A stretch of DNA of 64,000 nucleotides from Parapristionchus giblindavisi (lineage: Eukaryota > Nematoda > Chromadorea > Rhabditida > Diplogasteridae), in assembly GCA_943737045.1 (NCBI GenBank), contig CALSFV010000219.1, positions 62,001 to 126,000 on the forward strand, given 5' to 3'. Under the pieces are notes generated by a model. The model was not told the DNA's origin. It did not search any database and worked only from the letters and a program-made list of their open reading frames with translations. This document shows positions 1 through 11,374 of this stretch, piece after piece. Each line of letters starts with the position of its first letter. Position 1 is the stretch's first letter. Position numbers and translations under genes: made by a program.

Positions 1-299
1 AACAAGTTAAGAATGGGTAAACGTAATACTCCTTTGGACGATAATTGCATTTGAAGTGATATTTTGTCGATAAATAGATCTTCGAATGAACTGAACGATC
101 ATGATTCTGAAAATATAATAGACTATTGATTTTGTAGGTAGAAATTGAGGCTAAAAAACTGTAATATACGGAGCCTCTTCAGATAACAAAAACTCTTCAA
201 TTTCAGAGCATTTCCAGTATTGCACTGATTCATGTAGAGATATAATATATTTAAATCGAGTTCCCATTTCCAAAGGTGCGCATATTTGATCTCTGAGCG

Positions 300-2710
300 C
301 TATCGGAAGAAATTGATTGGATTTTTCATGCAAAATCTAGAAAAAAATCTGTGCCTGCCATATCCATATACTGATATTTTATCAGAGAGCGATTGTAGGA
401 GACTGGGGGGGGGGAGGCCTATACTGTTGACCCCCTTTAAAATCCCTTAAAAATAACCATACTATTGAGTATCGCAGAAAACATACCTATATGCTTTAAT
501 TGTCCATATCAAAACACATCCATCTATCCATGGATGAGAACCACAAAGAATTGGAGATAAATCAGCTATGATTGGAAGAGATATACCAAGAAATGGATTC
601 ATTATTGATATTAATGGAGGCGAATATGCTGTGATTAATGGAAGAATCGTCTGGAAAAACAAAAATCATGTAAAAATAAATCTTCATAATTAGATATAAT
701 GAGACAGAGTAGTAGCATATGAAAGCCCATAAAATGAACAAAATTAAAATGATTTTTCAAAGTTGAAATGTTATAAAAGCGAGATACGTTAAAAGGAGTT
801 TAGGATTTGAAAGTATCTCGTGTCTGCTTCTCAAAGATCGGTGAGTATCTAATTGCACTCATACGTTAACCTCTCAATGAATCATGAAATAAATTAGGCT
901 CACTTGATATGAAAGTGCTCTCAGCAATTGTTCTTGCATTCTCAATGTTCTCTGACTCTGTGTATTTGAGTTCCGGCGCATGTACCTTTAATAAAAATAA
1001 ATTTTATTTTATATTTGTCATTTTTCATTATTCTACTTGGCAGATCATGTAATGAGGTAGTATAATGAAAAAAAAATGAAAAAAATCTTTGTCTATGTTT
1101 GTTCCACTCATGATGGACCGATTTTAAAAAATAATACTGTATACATGAGTGACTACAAGATTATATGAGAGGGACGGCTAGCTCACATGAGACTTCCCAA
1201 CCCCTTTTCCCCATCCATCATCTTAATCTTTATCTACCGTTTATTGAGAGTATATTGATTAATTATTACTTCACAATTTTCGACTGTATCCTTCATGCGT
1301 GAGCATGTGATAAATAATAATAATTATGTTGCCTTTTACTCTTTCCTAGTATAGTACAAAGAAACATTTATAAAAAATAAAATAACGAACCATGCAATTT
1401 TAAAAGCAGCATAGATCATGAATCCATAACAGCCTCCCATTGTTGATGCCATGATAAAAACTCCACAAATGGGTTTCCATCGGGGACCAGAAAATGTACC
1501 ATATTTCTGTAAAGAACTATATAAGATAGTGTTGAGTATCTAGACTATTCCCTGTGCCTATTGATCATGTTTATTCTTATGCATATTGATGATTAGCGTA
1601 TTATTATCATGTAAGACAGAGAGTTGAAAGAAAGAGTCGAAGAAGGAATAGGATAGATATTCAACACATAGTATTTTTATTTTTGTTTTTTTTTTCGATT
1701 TATTTTTGTTTCATCATAGAATATGAAAAAAAGATTAACCCAAAATACAGCAGTAGAGTATTGATCGATAGATAGACTAGTTCCTATTGCATGTTCACGT
1801 AGAATTGGAGTCATATATTCTTTAACGAATTCATCAGCATCATAGAGATAATAAAGGACACAGAACCTGCAACATGCAAGCCGTTGAAGAGCGAGCAGTG
1901 TCTCAAAAACAGGGATTTGTGCAACACAAGCGCGTAAAAAAGCTCTCCAAAAAATGGTTTAGTTATATTCTTTGTGGAATCAGTGTACTCACCAAGTAGC
2001 GGCAATGAGAAGAACAAAGAAGAGTTGAAAAACATAGAACCATGATCGAAGAAACAGTTGGATACCGAAGGATCTGTAATTAGAGTAAACAATATTTACT
2101 CATTTTTCACTAATGAAAATTTAAAAAAAGAGTTGCAGAAATGCTGACCCATTAACTGCAAGTAATCGATAAAGGAAATGGAAAACAAGAACAGGAAATG
2201 ATAGGGAATGAGCTCCGGCAAACCAACAAACAGCGAAACGACCTTTAACAATTATATATAGTACACATATATGTATGGACTTATGATATTATAATAGACT
2301 TATTCAATCAAGATTCAATATTGCGTGCTCAAAGGCACACCGAAGCTAATTTTACTCTCCGCAATTGCAATACTCTCTCGAAAACAAATAAAGCGAGAGA
2401 GTGTGGCCAGAGCGGAGAGTTTCAAATTAACTTGGAGTGTCGCTTTAAAAAAACAAATTTCATTACCTTGAACATATCCGTGCGCTCCCATGTAGAAGGC
2501 GTTTGCCCATCCTTCAGGAATCTAAAAATATATTTTATTTGTTTGAAATCGGATAATTTACACCTACCGGCATAACAATAAAATGCACAAGTGCATAATA
2601 TAAATCAACTGAAGAAAAAGTCAATAAAAGATATCGGTATGAACCAAATTCTTTCCTTCGACAAGTCAAAATACATGTTATGAGAGTCATATTGACGACG
2701 ATAGAGATAA
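300..2710 (-). CDS. str-type nematode 7TM chemoreceptor, possibly a pseudogene
   Basis: Seven-transmembrane chemosensory receptor of the nematode str superfamily (str/srj/srh/srd types), which would act in the membrane of sensory neurons. Exons by eye on the minus strand: 2568-2710 (TM1-TM2, with YRYLLLTFSSVDLYYALVHF), 2467-2521 (starts IPEGWANAFYMGAHG), 1993-2073, 1740-1944, 1387-1506 (FSGPRWKPICGVF and a TM segment), 904-985 (ends RTLRMQEQLLRALSYQ, the family's LQ-QL-AL-Q motif before TM6), 487-650 (ILPLITAYSPPLISIMNPF, then SHPWIDGCVLIWTIKAYR in TM7) and 300-336 (short tail FCMKNPINFFR, stop). The N-terminal exon upstream of a transposon at 2746-3058 was not found. Exon 1740-1944 enters in one frame (ELFYALVLHKSLF) but must leave in another (VLYYLYDADEFVKEY), a one-base discrepancy near 1860-1880. 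This suggests a frameshift, an assembly error, or an exon I mis-delimited. Family membership is strong; subfamily is not resolved. Confidence 0.82.
2329..2452. mobile_element. Short inverted-repeat element (MITE), family M1
   Basis: About 124 bp with inverted ends (CAAAGGCACACC on the left, GTGTCGCTTTAAA on the right) and an inner CTCTCCGC/GAGAG palindrome. It lies in an intron of the chemoreceptor gene. Two further copies in this window (14281-14402 and 41352-41472) share the ends and the core, which makes this a family rather than a chance hairpin. Confidence 0.7.
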
Positions 2711-2745
2711 CTAAATTAGTTCATTTAAATTCATTGAAGGGAGTG

Positions 2746-3058
2746 TACAGTGACGGCCAAAAAGTATGCAACAAAAATATTTTTTTAATGTAACTTTTTT
2801 CAAAGTTGATGAATCGTTATGAAAATTTTTCTGGTACCATATCACGAATTCACTTCTGATTAGTATAAAAATTACCAATTTTGGAAAACTACACATTGAC
2901 CTAAGCCATTATTTTCGAAAATCGGAATATTGAATATTTCCATTTATTTTTTATTTTTCACCCTTTTTCTGTGCTACCCCACTCAGGCTAATTCATTAAC
3001 TTTGAAAAAAGTTATGCTCAAAAAAGGAGATGTTGCATTCTTTATGGCCGTTACTGTA
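2746..3058. mobile_element. Tc1/mariner-type MITE with TA ends
   Basis: Starts TACAGTGACGGCCAAAAAGT and ends with the imperfect complement GGCCGTTACTGTA. The inner arms (ATGCAACAAAAATATTTTT and TTGAAAAAAGTTATG) also pair. TA at both edges and CAGT termini are typical of Tc1/mariner non-autonomous elements. It sits just upstream of the TM1 exon of the chemoreceptor gene, in what is probably intron 1. No transposase is present. Confidence 0.72.
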
Positions 3059-3061
3059 CCT

Positions 3062-3940
3062 TATAAAAAATAATTGAATTTAACTAAAAGGTTCGAAATT
3101 GAAATTTTGTTATGAATTGATGAACCATAGTTGGTTTGAAAATCACGATTGATTTCTGCGCTAGGATGGTTTTTTGGAATATTGAAAAACAGATAAGAAA
3201 CTGAATGGAATCGTGGTGTATCCAATAATGGTTGATTGCACAAGGAGTAGTCTAACAAAGGAATTAACTCAGCTCTCGGAAACCAATCCTGATGACTTTT
3301 TCATGAACATAGCCTAAGGACGTATAAATTGATATGCGAAGCTAAACATGCAGCAAAAGTCGAGTCAAACCTTCGGTAAAAGCTGGTCTAACTTGGTAGA
3401 TTTTCGATTCAAACCGGTTTTTGATGTATGATCAGTTACAAAAACGCAGGGACGAATCAGAACGGTGATGAAGTATCTTGGGTGCTACAGGGATAGTACT
3501 GGGTTCCATGCTGTGATGATGCTATATTTGGAGATTGCCTTTATAATCTCAATCATTTGTTGGAAAATCATCATTCTTCGACATAAATTTCTTCTTCTAT
3601 TTGATTTTCGTTCTTATAAAATTAAATTGAAATAAATCTATGAGGACTTATTTTGCATCACAACAATGTTCTTTATCTCATTCCGTGAACTAATTCACAT
3701 ACTCATTGGTCGATTCATTCAAGAATTTGAAACATCTAGGGAATTTTGTTACTCCTACTCTTCATGAGTCACATCTTTCTCAAGAATTTACAAAAAAATT
3801 GGTGGTATTTATCATACTTTCAAGTTGAAGTGTCAAAATCTATCAACGACTGGTCCATGCACAGTCTATCAAAGTTCGTGAAAAAGTTCGAAAGTTTTTT
3901 TTAAATTCTGAACTTCTCTTCGAAGTTTTTCTGTACACTC
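3062..3940. other. No gene supported
   Basis: AT-rich sequence that should hold the first exon or promoter of the chemoreceptor gene. I see no convincing start exon and no repeat with paired ends. Confidence 0.4.
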
Positions 3941-3941
3941 A

Positions 3942-4332
3942 CAGAAAAATCCCTTATATGTAAGGGAATAATTCCCTGGCTAAGGACCCCATGGGAATTA
4001 TTCCCTTACAGGTAAGGGAAATATTCCCCTGACCTGTAAGGGATAAATTCCCTTACAGGTAAGGGATATAAAATAGATTGAAACAATAAGAAAAATTGGC
4101 AAAGTTGATTTGCACCAGGTAGGAATCGAACCTACGATGTTCGCATCGCTACACAATACTCTTGCCACTAAGCCATGTGGACATGATTCATCTCTCGTAA
4201 AACTTGATGATAGATCTAGTCAGACTTGATCGTTCATATATGAATGAAAAATGGGAAATCCCTTACAGGTAAGGGAAATTTTTAAGGGAATATTTCCCTA
4301 GTAAAAATTGCCTTACCTATAAGGGATTCTGA
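3942..4332. mobile_element. Inverted-repeat element D carrying a tRNA-like segment
   Basis: Ends are inverted (AAATCCCTTATATGTAAGGG on the left, CCTTACCTATAAGGGATT on the right), and CCCTTACAGGTAAGGG modules recur inside on both sides. The centre carries a minus-strand tRNA-like segment at 4111-4182. It is a short non-autonomous element; no coding sequence. The flanking target duplication could not be fixed by eye. Confidence 0.6.
4111..4182 (-). ncRNA. tRNA-like segment inside element D
   Basis: On the minus strand there is an A-box-like TGGCTTAGTGG and, 40 bases on, a perfect B-box GGTTCGATTCC in a paired T-arm (GTAGG/CCTAC). The putative acceptor ends (GTCCACA and CTGGTGC) do not pair well, so this is more likely a tRNA-derived polymerase III promoter unit than a working tRNA. 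Confidence 0.55.
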
Positions 4333-5011
4333 GTAGATATTCCCCCACGTTTTTCACTCCCGAAATATCGAGTTTCCACTTTCGGGTTTCCAAAGCCTGG
4401 AAACTTGCCTATTTCGGTTTTCCACTATTTTAATGCACCATTTATAGGAAACAGATCAGACATCCAACTAATCAGCGGAAAAAAATAATAAATTATGCAT
4501 GTTTAGTCATATTTAACTTAGTTAAACCCCTTGATGTATGTTCTCATATATCATCGTGTGAATCAGATCCTATTTCATAGTTAATATAAGTATACATAAC
4601 TAACACCACTATTCTCTGCTAATATTCGAATAGGTCATAAAGGCTTCAATAACGAACTATCCCTATACTATAGTTATGTTTTATGGTTTATAGTCTACTT
4701 TTGCAGATTATCATCACGAAAAAGAATGTTTAACAAAGGATAAATTATTTTTCCTCATTTGTTTGTATCAAAAACGCTCTATAACCCTACCAATACAATA
4801 CGCATACATTTATTGAATGAATCGATAAGTGACGAATAACTTAATATGGTAAAATTTATTAATTTTATCGAACAAAAAACGAATGGAATTTGATTTGAGA
4901 ATGAAAAGGATATCTTTTGAGCATGAGTGCGCACAGAACTGCTTTTTTTTGTTTTTATAAAACGAATTCCGAATATAAAGTGAGTTCGTGATACACAACT
5001 GCATTCAGGAC

Positions 5012-5410
5012 TAGGGTTTGCGGAATACGGTATTCAATTTGGTCCACTAATTCCCGACATTTAAAATATACGCACCGTATTTCGCCGAGAACTTCGCAAT
5101 AATATAGGGTACGGTAGCTAGATTATGGAAGTTCGGTTTACAGTATCCAGAAAAATAAAAGTTGGCTCACTGTTGGCATAATGGCAACTAGTATTTGGTC
5201 TTGGATGGGTCGACAGAAAATATAAGTTTGCGTTTATTTCCGACGACCAAGGTAGCCCTACTACCGTACTCTCCTACTGATAGCAGCGGTGCTACCTTTA
5301 TTGCAATAGGCCATCTCCCAACCGATTTATGACGCATAGATCGTTGCCTAATGTCCCCCAACCTACCCCCCCCCCTGCGACGATACACCTACTTTCCCCC
5401 AACACGACTT
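5012..5410. mobile_element. Decayed fragment of the centre of foldback family F1
   Basis: Matches by eye the central part of the large palindromes at 27496-29716 and 60484-62710: GGTACGGTAGCTAGATTA, AAAATAAAAGTTGGCTCACT, AGTATTTGGTCT and CCAACCGATTTATGA occur in the same order and spacing. The outer arms and TTAA ends are missing, so this is an old truncated copy. Confidence 0.6.
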
Positions 5411-5837
5411 TTTGTCACGGGGTTCGATGGTCGCTGTAGTCCTTTTGATAAAAGAAATTAAGTATTATCAAAGTCAAAGGACAGTGTTCGTGATAATTAT
5501 GGATATATAAAAATGTCCAAGAATATAATAAACTGTATCATAAGATCATATAACTCGAACGAGCGACCAAAAGGGGGTATTGGATTAGCGGGCGGAGCAG
5601 CATAACGCTGATAGATAATCTAAAGAAAGAATATACAAATGAAACTTGCAAATGGTAACTCTAAATTTGAATTATGGGCGTGAATAAGGACAAAGGAATT
5701 CAAATTTACACTTTCCATGCATTTTGAGCGCGCTTTTTCTTTTACTTCTGTCCTTTCTTTCAGCGGTCGTTTCTACTCCTGTCGTCATGTAAGTTCCAGT
5801 ACTCAGACAATTTAAGTTTAATGTAATTAGAAAATAC

Positions 5838-5966
5838 TAATCTTTTCAGATTTTTAAATCTAATTAGAACAACGAATATTAATAGGAGAATTTAGAATCT
5901 AATTACCAGATTTTTAAATCTAATTAGAAGTACGAATATAAATAGGAGATTTTCGAATCTAATTCT
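5838..5966. repeat. Short AATCTAATTAGAA tandem repeats
   Basis: Two to three imperfect units built on AATCTAATTAGAA plus CGAATATAAATAGGAGA. The same motif reappears at about 9835-9905. Low-complexity repeat of unknown origin. Confidence 0.55.
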
Positions 5967-6050
5967 ATCACATTATGAGCTAATCGCAATACAGCGGTGC
6001 TCTTCTTCTCCACATCCCCGCGTGTCCCCTGATGTCCCCTACAGGCGATT

Positions 6051-7616
6051 TACAGTCGCGCCGGAAAGTCAGTGCCAACTTTTTGTTTTTGTTATATTTT
6101 GTGAACCAATCGTGTTATCGGGCCGCTCTCGCGAGTTCTTATGGGAAATTTATCGAGGAATCCGACCCTGATATTGACGAGTCATGAAAAATTCTCATTA
6201 TTGCGTAATGATGACGCAATCGAAGTGCACTTTTTTTGAAAAAATCATAACTCAGAGGAAAATTTTTTTCCAGCCTACCGTTCTTCTTGAAGTTTGAGAT
6301 ATTCGTCTCGGCTACTCAGAAAAATTTTTTTAGGTTGCTGCGATTTTTTTCAACTGCGGCGGCCTTGCTGCAAGATGGCGGCTGCAAACTCATATCTCAG
6401 CTCCAAGACATGCTAGAGACTCGTTCTTGGGATCAAAATGATCCTTATCATGTCCCAAATAATCCCTGAATGTATGATCTTGATCGGACCACAATTGCCT
6501 TATACACCAAAAAGTCATTTTTTCCGATGACTCACTTTGAGGGCCTACAATTATCAGAATGATTTTTCTAAAAATGTGGTTCTTGTGCGAAATCCATCCC
6601 AGAAGTCATCCTCATACTTTGGTGAAAGCAGCTTGCTTCCCATTTTCACGGCAAGCGTCAAGCGAGAAGGCATGTCCCAAATAATCCCTGAATGTATGAT
6701 CTTGATCGGACCACAATTGCCTTCAATACACCAAAAAGTCATTTTTTCCGATGACTCACTTTGAGGGCCTACAATTATCAGAATGATTTTTCTAAAAATG
6801 TGGTTCTTGTGCGAAATCCATCCCAGAAGTCATCCTCATACTTTGGTGAAAGCAGCTTGCTTCCCATTTTCACGGCAAGCGTCAAGCGAGAAGGCACTCG
6901 TTATGGCGGCGCACCTCCAGCCCTTTCCCTCCCTCCCCTTCTCTCTCCCTTGTAAGAGGAGCGGCGCGCGCACGCGCAGTGAGTGCGTGCGGTAAAGACT
7001 GATGTGGCACTGAGGGTTTACAAGATGGGTTCACCCAAACTTGTTGACATATTCTATGATGGATTTGGCACATTTTAGCACAAGAACCACATTTTTAGAA
7101 AAAAATCACGCTGATAATTATAGGCCCTCAAAGTGAGGTCATCGGAAAAATGACTTTTTGGTGTATTGAAGGTAATTGTGGTCCGATCAAGACCAAACTG
7201 TCAGGGTGTGTTTGGGACATCATAAGGATCATTTTGATCCCAAGAACGAGTCTCTAGCATGCCTTTGAGCTGAGATATGGGTTTGCAGTCGCCATTTTGA
7301 AGCATGGCCGCCGCGTTCGAAAAAATCGCAGCAACCTAAAAAAAATTTTCTGGGTAGCCGAGGCGTAGATCTCAAACTTGTATAAGAACGGTAGGCTGGA
7401 AAAAAATTTTCCTCGGAATTATGATTTTTCAAAAAAGTGCACTTCAATTGCGTCATCATTACGCAATAATGAGAATTTTTCACGAGTCCTCAATATCAGG
7501 GCCGGATTCCTCGATAAATTTCGCATAAGAACTCGCGAGAGCGGCCCGATAGCACGCATGGCTCTCAAAATATAGCAAAAAGAAAAAGTTGGCACTGACT
7601 TTCCGGCGCGACTGTA
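6051..7616. mobile_element. TA-flanked foldback element F2 with an internal 222-bp duplication
   Basis: Left end TACAGTCGCGCCGGAAAGTC, right end GACTTTCCGGCGCGACTGTA: a long palindrome of about 1.57 kb whose arms run several hundred bases on each side. TA edges and CAGT termini suggest Tc1/mariner origin. In the left half a 222-bp unit (6449-6670) is repeated head to tail at 6671-6892 with almost no change. The apparent open frames here are by-products of that repeat. No transposase motif seen. Confidence 0.78.
6449..6892. repeat. 222-bp tandem duplication inside F2
   Basis: CATGTCCCAAATAATCCCTG opens both units, at 6449 and 6671. The two units are nearly identical through GGCAAGCGTCAAGCGAGAAGG, indicating a recent duplication in one arm of the palindrome. 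The other arm (about 7080-7260) has a single copy, so the foldback is asymmetric. Confidence 0.8.
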
Positions 7617-10104
7617 TCTGAGTGCTGCGAAAGAGTGTGTCGTTTCAGTATTAAATCCAAAAATTTGGAACTTTATATTTTACACTATCGAATTGTCTCC
7701 AGCACATATGCAAACATTGTTTTTATATAAATGCATTTTGGAAGAGTGAACGGGTTACCCATTAGCATATAACAATGGACACTTAATTATAGTAATGTTT
7801 ATGTAAAACTGAGTATAGTGAGTTCAAAATTTGGAAACGACGATTTGGAACACAGATTTGGAACCAGAAATTTAGAACTAAGAATTTGGAGCCAAATTTA
7901 TTGGAACCGAAGAGGCAAAACCAGCGCTTTGGAAAGCAAAACTAATTGTCCACAGTTGCCTTCTAAATGCGTTGTCATGTTTAGAATTTTCTTCAGCGCA
8001 AGTGCACTATCCGCAGTCGAAAAGCATGATTATGCATGGTTATCTATCTGCTGCGAGAAGAGGAGAAAACCTAACCTCAACTATCCCTGTAATCATATTG
8101 AACCCCACTATCTGTTCGCATGGGACATTAGGGGGCACTCGGGGGTCACGCTTGTAGGAAAGAAAAGTGTGTACCACCACAGAATTTCATTCAAAACCAG
8201 TTGTCTGTGCATAGCGAATAATAAATGAGATGATAGGATAGTTAAAATAAGTAAGACTTTCATTAAAGTGATCAAGTGACGATGGGGGCGGCGAAGCAAT
8301 TGAAATTATTATTATGGAAATCACTGAAAACATATAAGAGATCTCCTGGATGGATTGCTGTCGAGGTTCTCCATTGATTAACTATAAAGAGAGAAAATAA
8401 TTAATGATATTATTTACTTTTTAGAGACTCTATAACAAAGCAAATAAAAAAATATTTTTTTATAACGCATTTAAATCTGAAAAATTGCTATTATCATTTT
8501 CGTTATGATTTTAATTACCATTATTATCCCGTTCCTTTTTGCATTTCCCTAATTTATTGTAGTGATCGTCTTTTAAAAGCACACTTCGACGACTAAGAAA
8601 AATTTTTGAAATAGAGGCCCATTTAGTTTTAGTCAATGTATAATACATTAGCGGCGAAAAATATTCTGCGAAAACTTTGCAATGTCATAACCTCAGATGA
8701 GCAATTGGGTTCATGCTTTGGAAGGTCACTATCGTCTGTTTGATCAACTTATCCTACACGATTTTATGATTCCTAGTAGTGATTTCGCAGTGATGATGCA
8801 GCCCCTCTCTACTTACTCAGCAGATATTATTTCCTCAGCTGGATGTTTCTTGTTGTTTGCAGTGTATGAACAACATTTATTTACTGATGACTAGAACCCA
8901 CTAATATCCAGCAAAGGAAATATTCTCTGGTGAGTACAGAGGGGTTTCATCATCTCTACATCATATCAGTGGGAATAGAAGATGATCACTTGGCCGATTG
9001 TAACCAAAAAAAAAGAAGATAAGAAAAGAGCCCGATTGCACATCTGAGAATTTTTGCCAAATATTTTTGGCCGCATGGCTTAACATGATAGTATATGATA
9101 ATTCAAATATGATTTTTAATAAATTATTGAATTGACGTCACATAGATAATATATAATATTCAGTGTATATTCGCAATCTTAACTATTTTGATCTTCTTTT
9201 TCTCTGCTGTAAGTTTCCTATTTCAGCCTCAGTTTCACCATCAATTATCATTTGGTTATTATATACGTTGATGCGAAAGTTTCTTTACAATACTCTGGTC
9301 CTTCGTATTTTTCTTTTTGTTCATCGTGGTGGTTTTTACTCTCGATGGTCGAGGGCCTTTCTTTAGCGTTGTTTACGCGTCAGTCAATCTAGTCGTCGGA
9401 CTGAGCATTCCTCATGTTTTTCGCAGTTTGGATTGTTGCTCGGAAAATTTTCCTACCTTGAAATTTTTTTTGTTTTCAGAACCCCCTAAAACATCACTCT
9501 AAAAAGTAAAAATACAAATGAAATAAACAACATTTGAAGATTTCAATAATGATCAACAATCATGGAATAGCGTTGTTTCTTCATGAAATGAACATTCCAC
9601 GATTCTACTAAACAATCACGGAAACATTATCATTGATCTCACCCCATCCCATGTGCTAAACGGTTTAACATATAACGTTTCATAAACAAGTATCATAGCA
9701 ACAACAACCAATGATTACCTCTCAATTGTGTCTCCTTTCGTGTCGATAACTTTCTTCAGGCGATTCGGCTACGCATCGTTGGGAAGGAAAGGTACCATAT
9801 GGGAATCGTGTCCCATTAATTGCTCAGATATAATTAAAAGTATTTCAATCTAATTAGAACAACGAATCTAATTAGGATATTTTTGAATCTAATTAGGTAA
9901 TTTTCAAATCTAAAAAAATCTTATTATATGATCTTTGATCATTATCACTTTGGTGACCTAACCAGTGTCGAGAAGGTATTGATCAACTTCTTCAATTCTT
10001 AGCCACGCTCTTATTGGCACGATGGATTTACAATTTGCACGATAAATGACGCAAGACTATCACAGCATAAGAGTACATACTTCTAACTTGAGCCGGCGCT
10101 TGTA
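7617..10104. other. Gene-free stretch with relics
   Basis: No exon series recognised. About 8640-8900 is a worn relative of the TA element at 22016-22388 (shared GATGAGCAAT..GG.TCATG.TTTGG, TCTACTTACTCAGC and ATTTCCTCAGCTGGAT). About 9835-9905 has AATCTAATTAG repeats. This stretch is upstream of the ABC transporter and may contain its missing first exon; I could not identify it. Confidence 0.45.
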
Positions 10105-11215
10105 CATTAGGGATCCTCATTTGTGCAAATGTACGGCCGGTTCGAGCATGAACGAATTTAAATTATAAAATGTCGGGCTGCACGAGTTTTTCTCTTTTTT
10201 TGTACAAATCGTGCATTTGGGCATCATTTCCAACCTTTCTGTAGCGTTATGTTGGTTGTTTTTTAAACCTCATCATAAATGAAAATGAAAGAGAATGAGA
10301 CGAATTTAAAACAAATTATCACATTAAAAAGTGCGCATTAGGGTGGCGAAAATGACTCATGAATATTCATTTCTATGGCCTAAAATGAGTGGCTCACTTT
10401 CCTTGCGATTATTCATTCCAAGTGAGAGTTGACCGGTCTCCCCTGCGAATATTCGCTTTTTTTGCGAGCCGAAGTGAGTAAAGAAAATTTGGTGAAAGGA
10501 GGGCTGAGAAAGCGGTCTGACTCGCACTCGACTCGCTTTTTTTGACTCATTCGCATTGACCTCTCTTCTAACAACTCATTCGCCGAGAGAGCGGTCGTAA
10601 ATGCCTCTCCCGTGAATACTCACTTTATGCAGTGTTCAGAACTTGGAAAATGCACGAAAATGCGGAAAATGCTGTTCAGAAGTTCAGCCGGAAAATGCTC
10701 TGAAAATGCTAATTTTCGAGGATTTTAAGCCAAGTTTAATGGGTTTTTTGTTTAATATCAACGTTTATGGATCGCAAATGGTGTTGGGGACGCATTTTAT
10801 TGATGATAAGTGATAATTTTAAATTTGGACTTGTTAGGTTGATTTTTCGCAGCATTTTCGCTGATTTTCGGCTCAAAGTGCTTAAAAAAGGATCATACGA
10901 TTTTTTTTTTGATTAGCATACTATATAAATGACCTAATTTAGTTGTTTTCCATGAAACAACGAGTTTCGACGCTTTTAAAGTGTATAAAACCACCTTTTT
11001 CGAGCCAAAATCGAGCATTTTCGGGCTTTTTCACCTGAACTTCTGAACAGCATTTTCCGCATTTTCTTGCATTTTCAAAGTTCTGAACACCGCATTAGAC
11101 CGCTAAAGTGGACGAATACTCATGAAACATTTTCGCCACTCTAGTGCGCATGACTTTTCATTCATTTTCGTTTTGAAATTCATTTTGCACGACTGCACAT
11201 TTGCGGATCCCTATT
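10105..11215. mobile_element. Three inverted-repeat elements nested inside one another
   Basis: Outer pair: TTAGGGATCCTCATTTGTGC near 10107 against TGCACATTTGCGGATCCCTA near 11190. Middle pair: AGGGTGGCGAAAATGACTC near 10339 against ACATTTTCGCCACTCT near 11127. Inner pair: TGCAGTGTTCAGAACTTGG near 10628 against AAAGTTCTGAACACCGCATT near 11080, with inner arms GAAAATGCGGAAAATGCTGTT and its complement. Each pair encloses the next, which is best read as successive insertions. It lies immediately upstream of the first recognised ABC transporter exon. Confidence 0.7.
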
Positions 11216-11374
11216 GTTTGTGGTGGATAAATATGTTCGCACTTAACTTTGTAAAGAAACTTTCCCATCAACCGTATAATATAATAAATAGAGCTAAAAA
11301 GGCATTACATCAGAACCAAAACTGGTCTATCAGACAGGCATAATGAGACTAAACATACATATTAATACATTTAG

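Noticed and set aside
6537..6995. Two open frames with identical starts in tandem
   Set aside because: They are produced by the 222-bp duplication inside foldback F2, on top of each other on both strands. No domain and no splice context.
5838..9905. AATCTAATTAG repeats as a CRISPR-like array
   Set aside because: Units are irregular, AT-rich and without unique spacers of constant length, in a eukaryotic genome.
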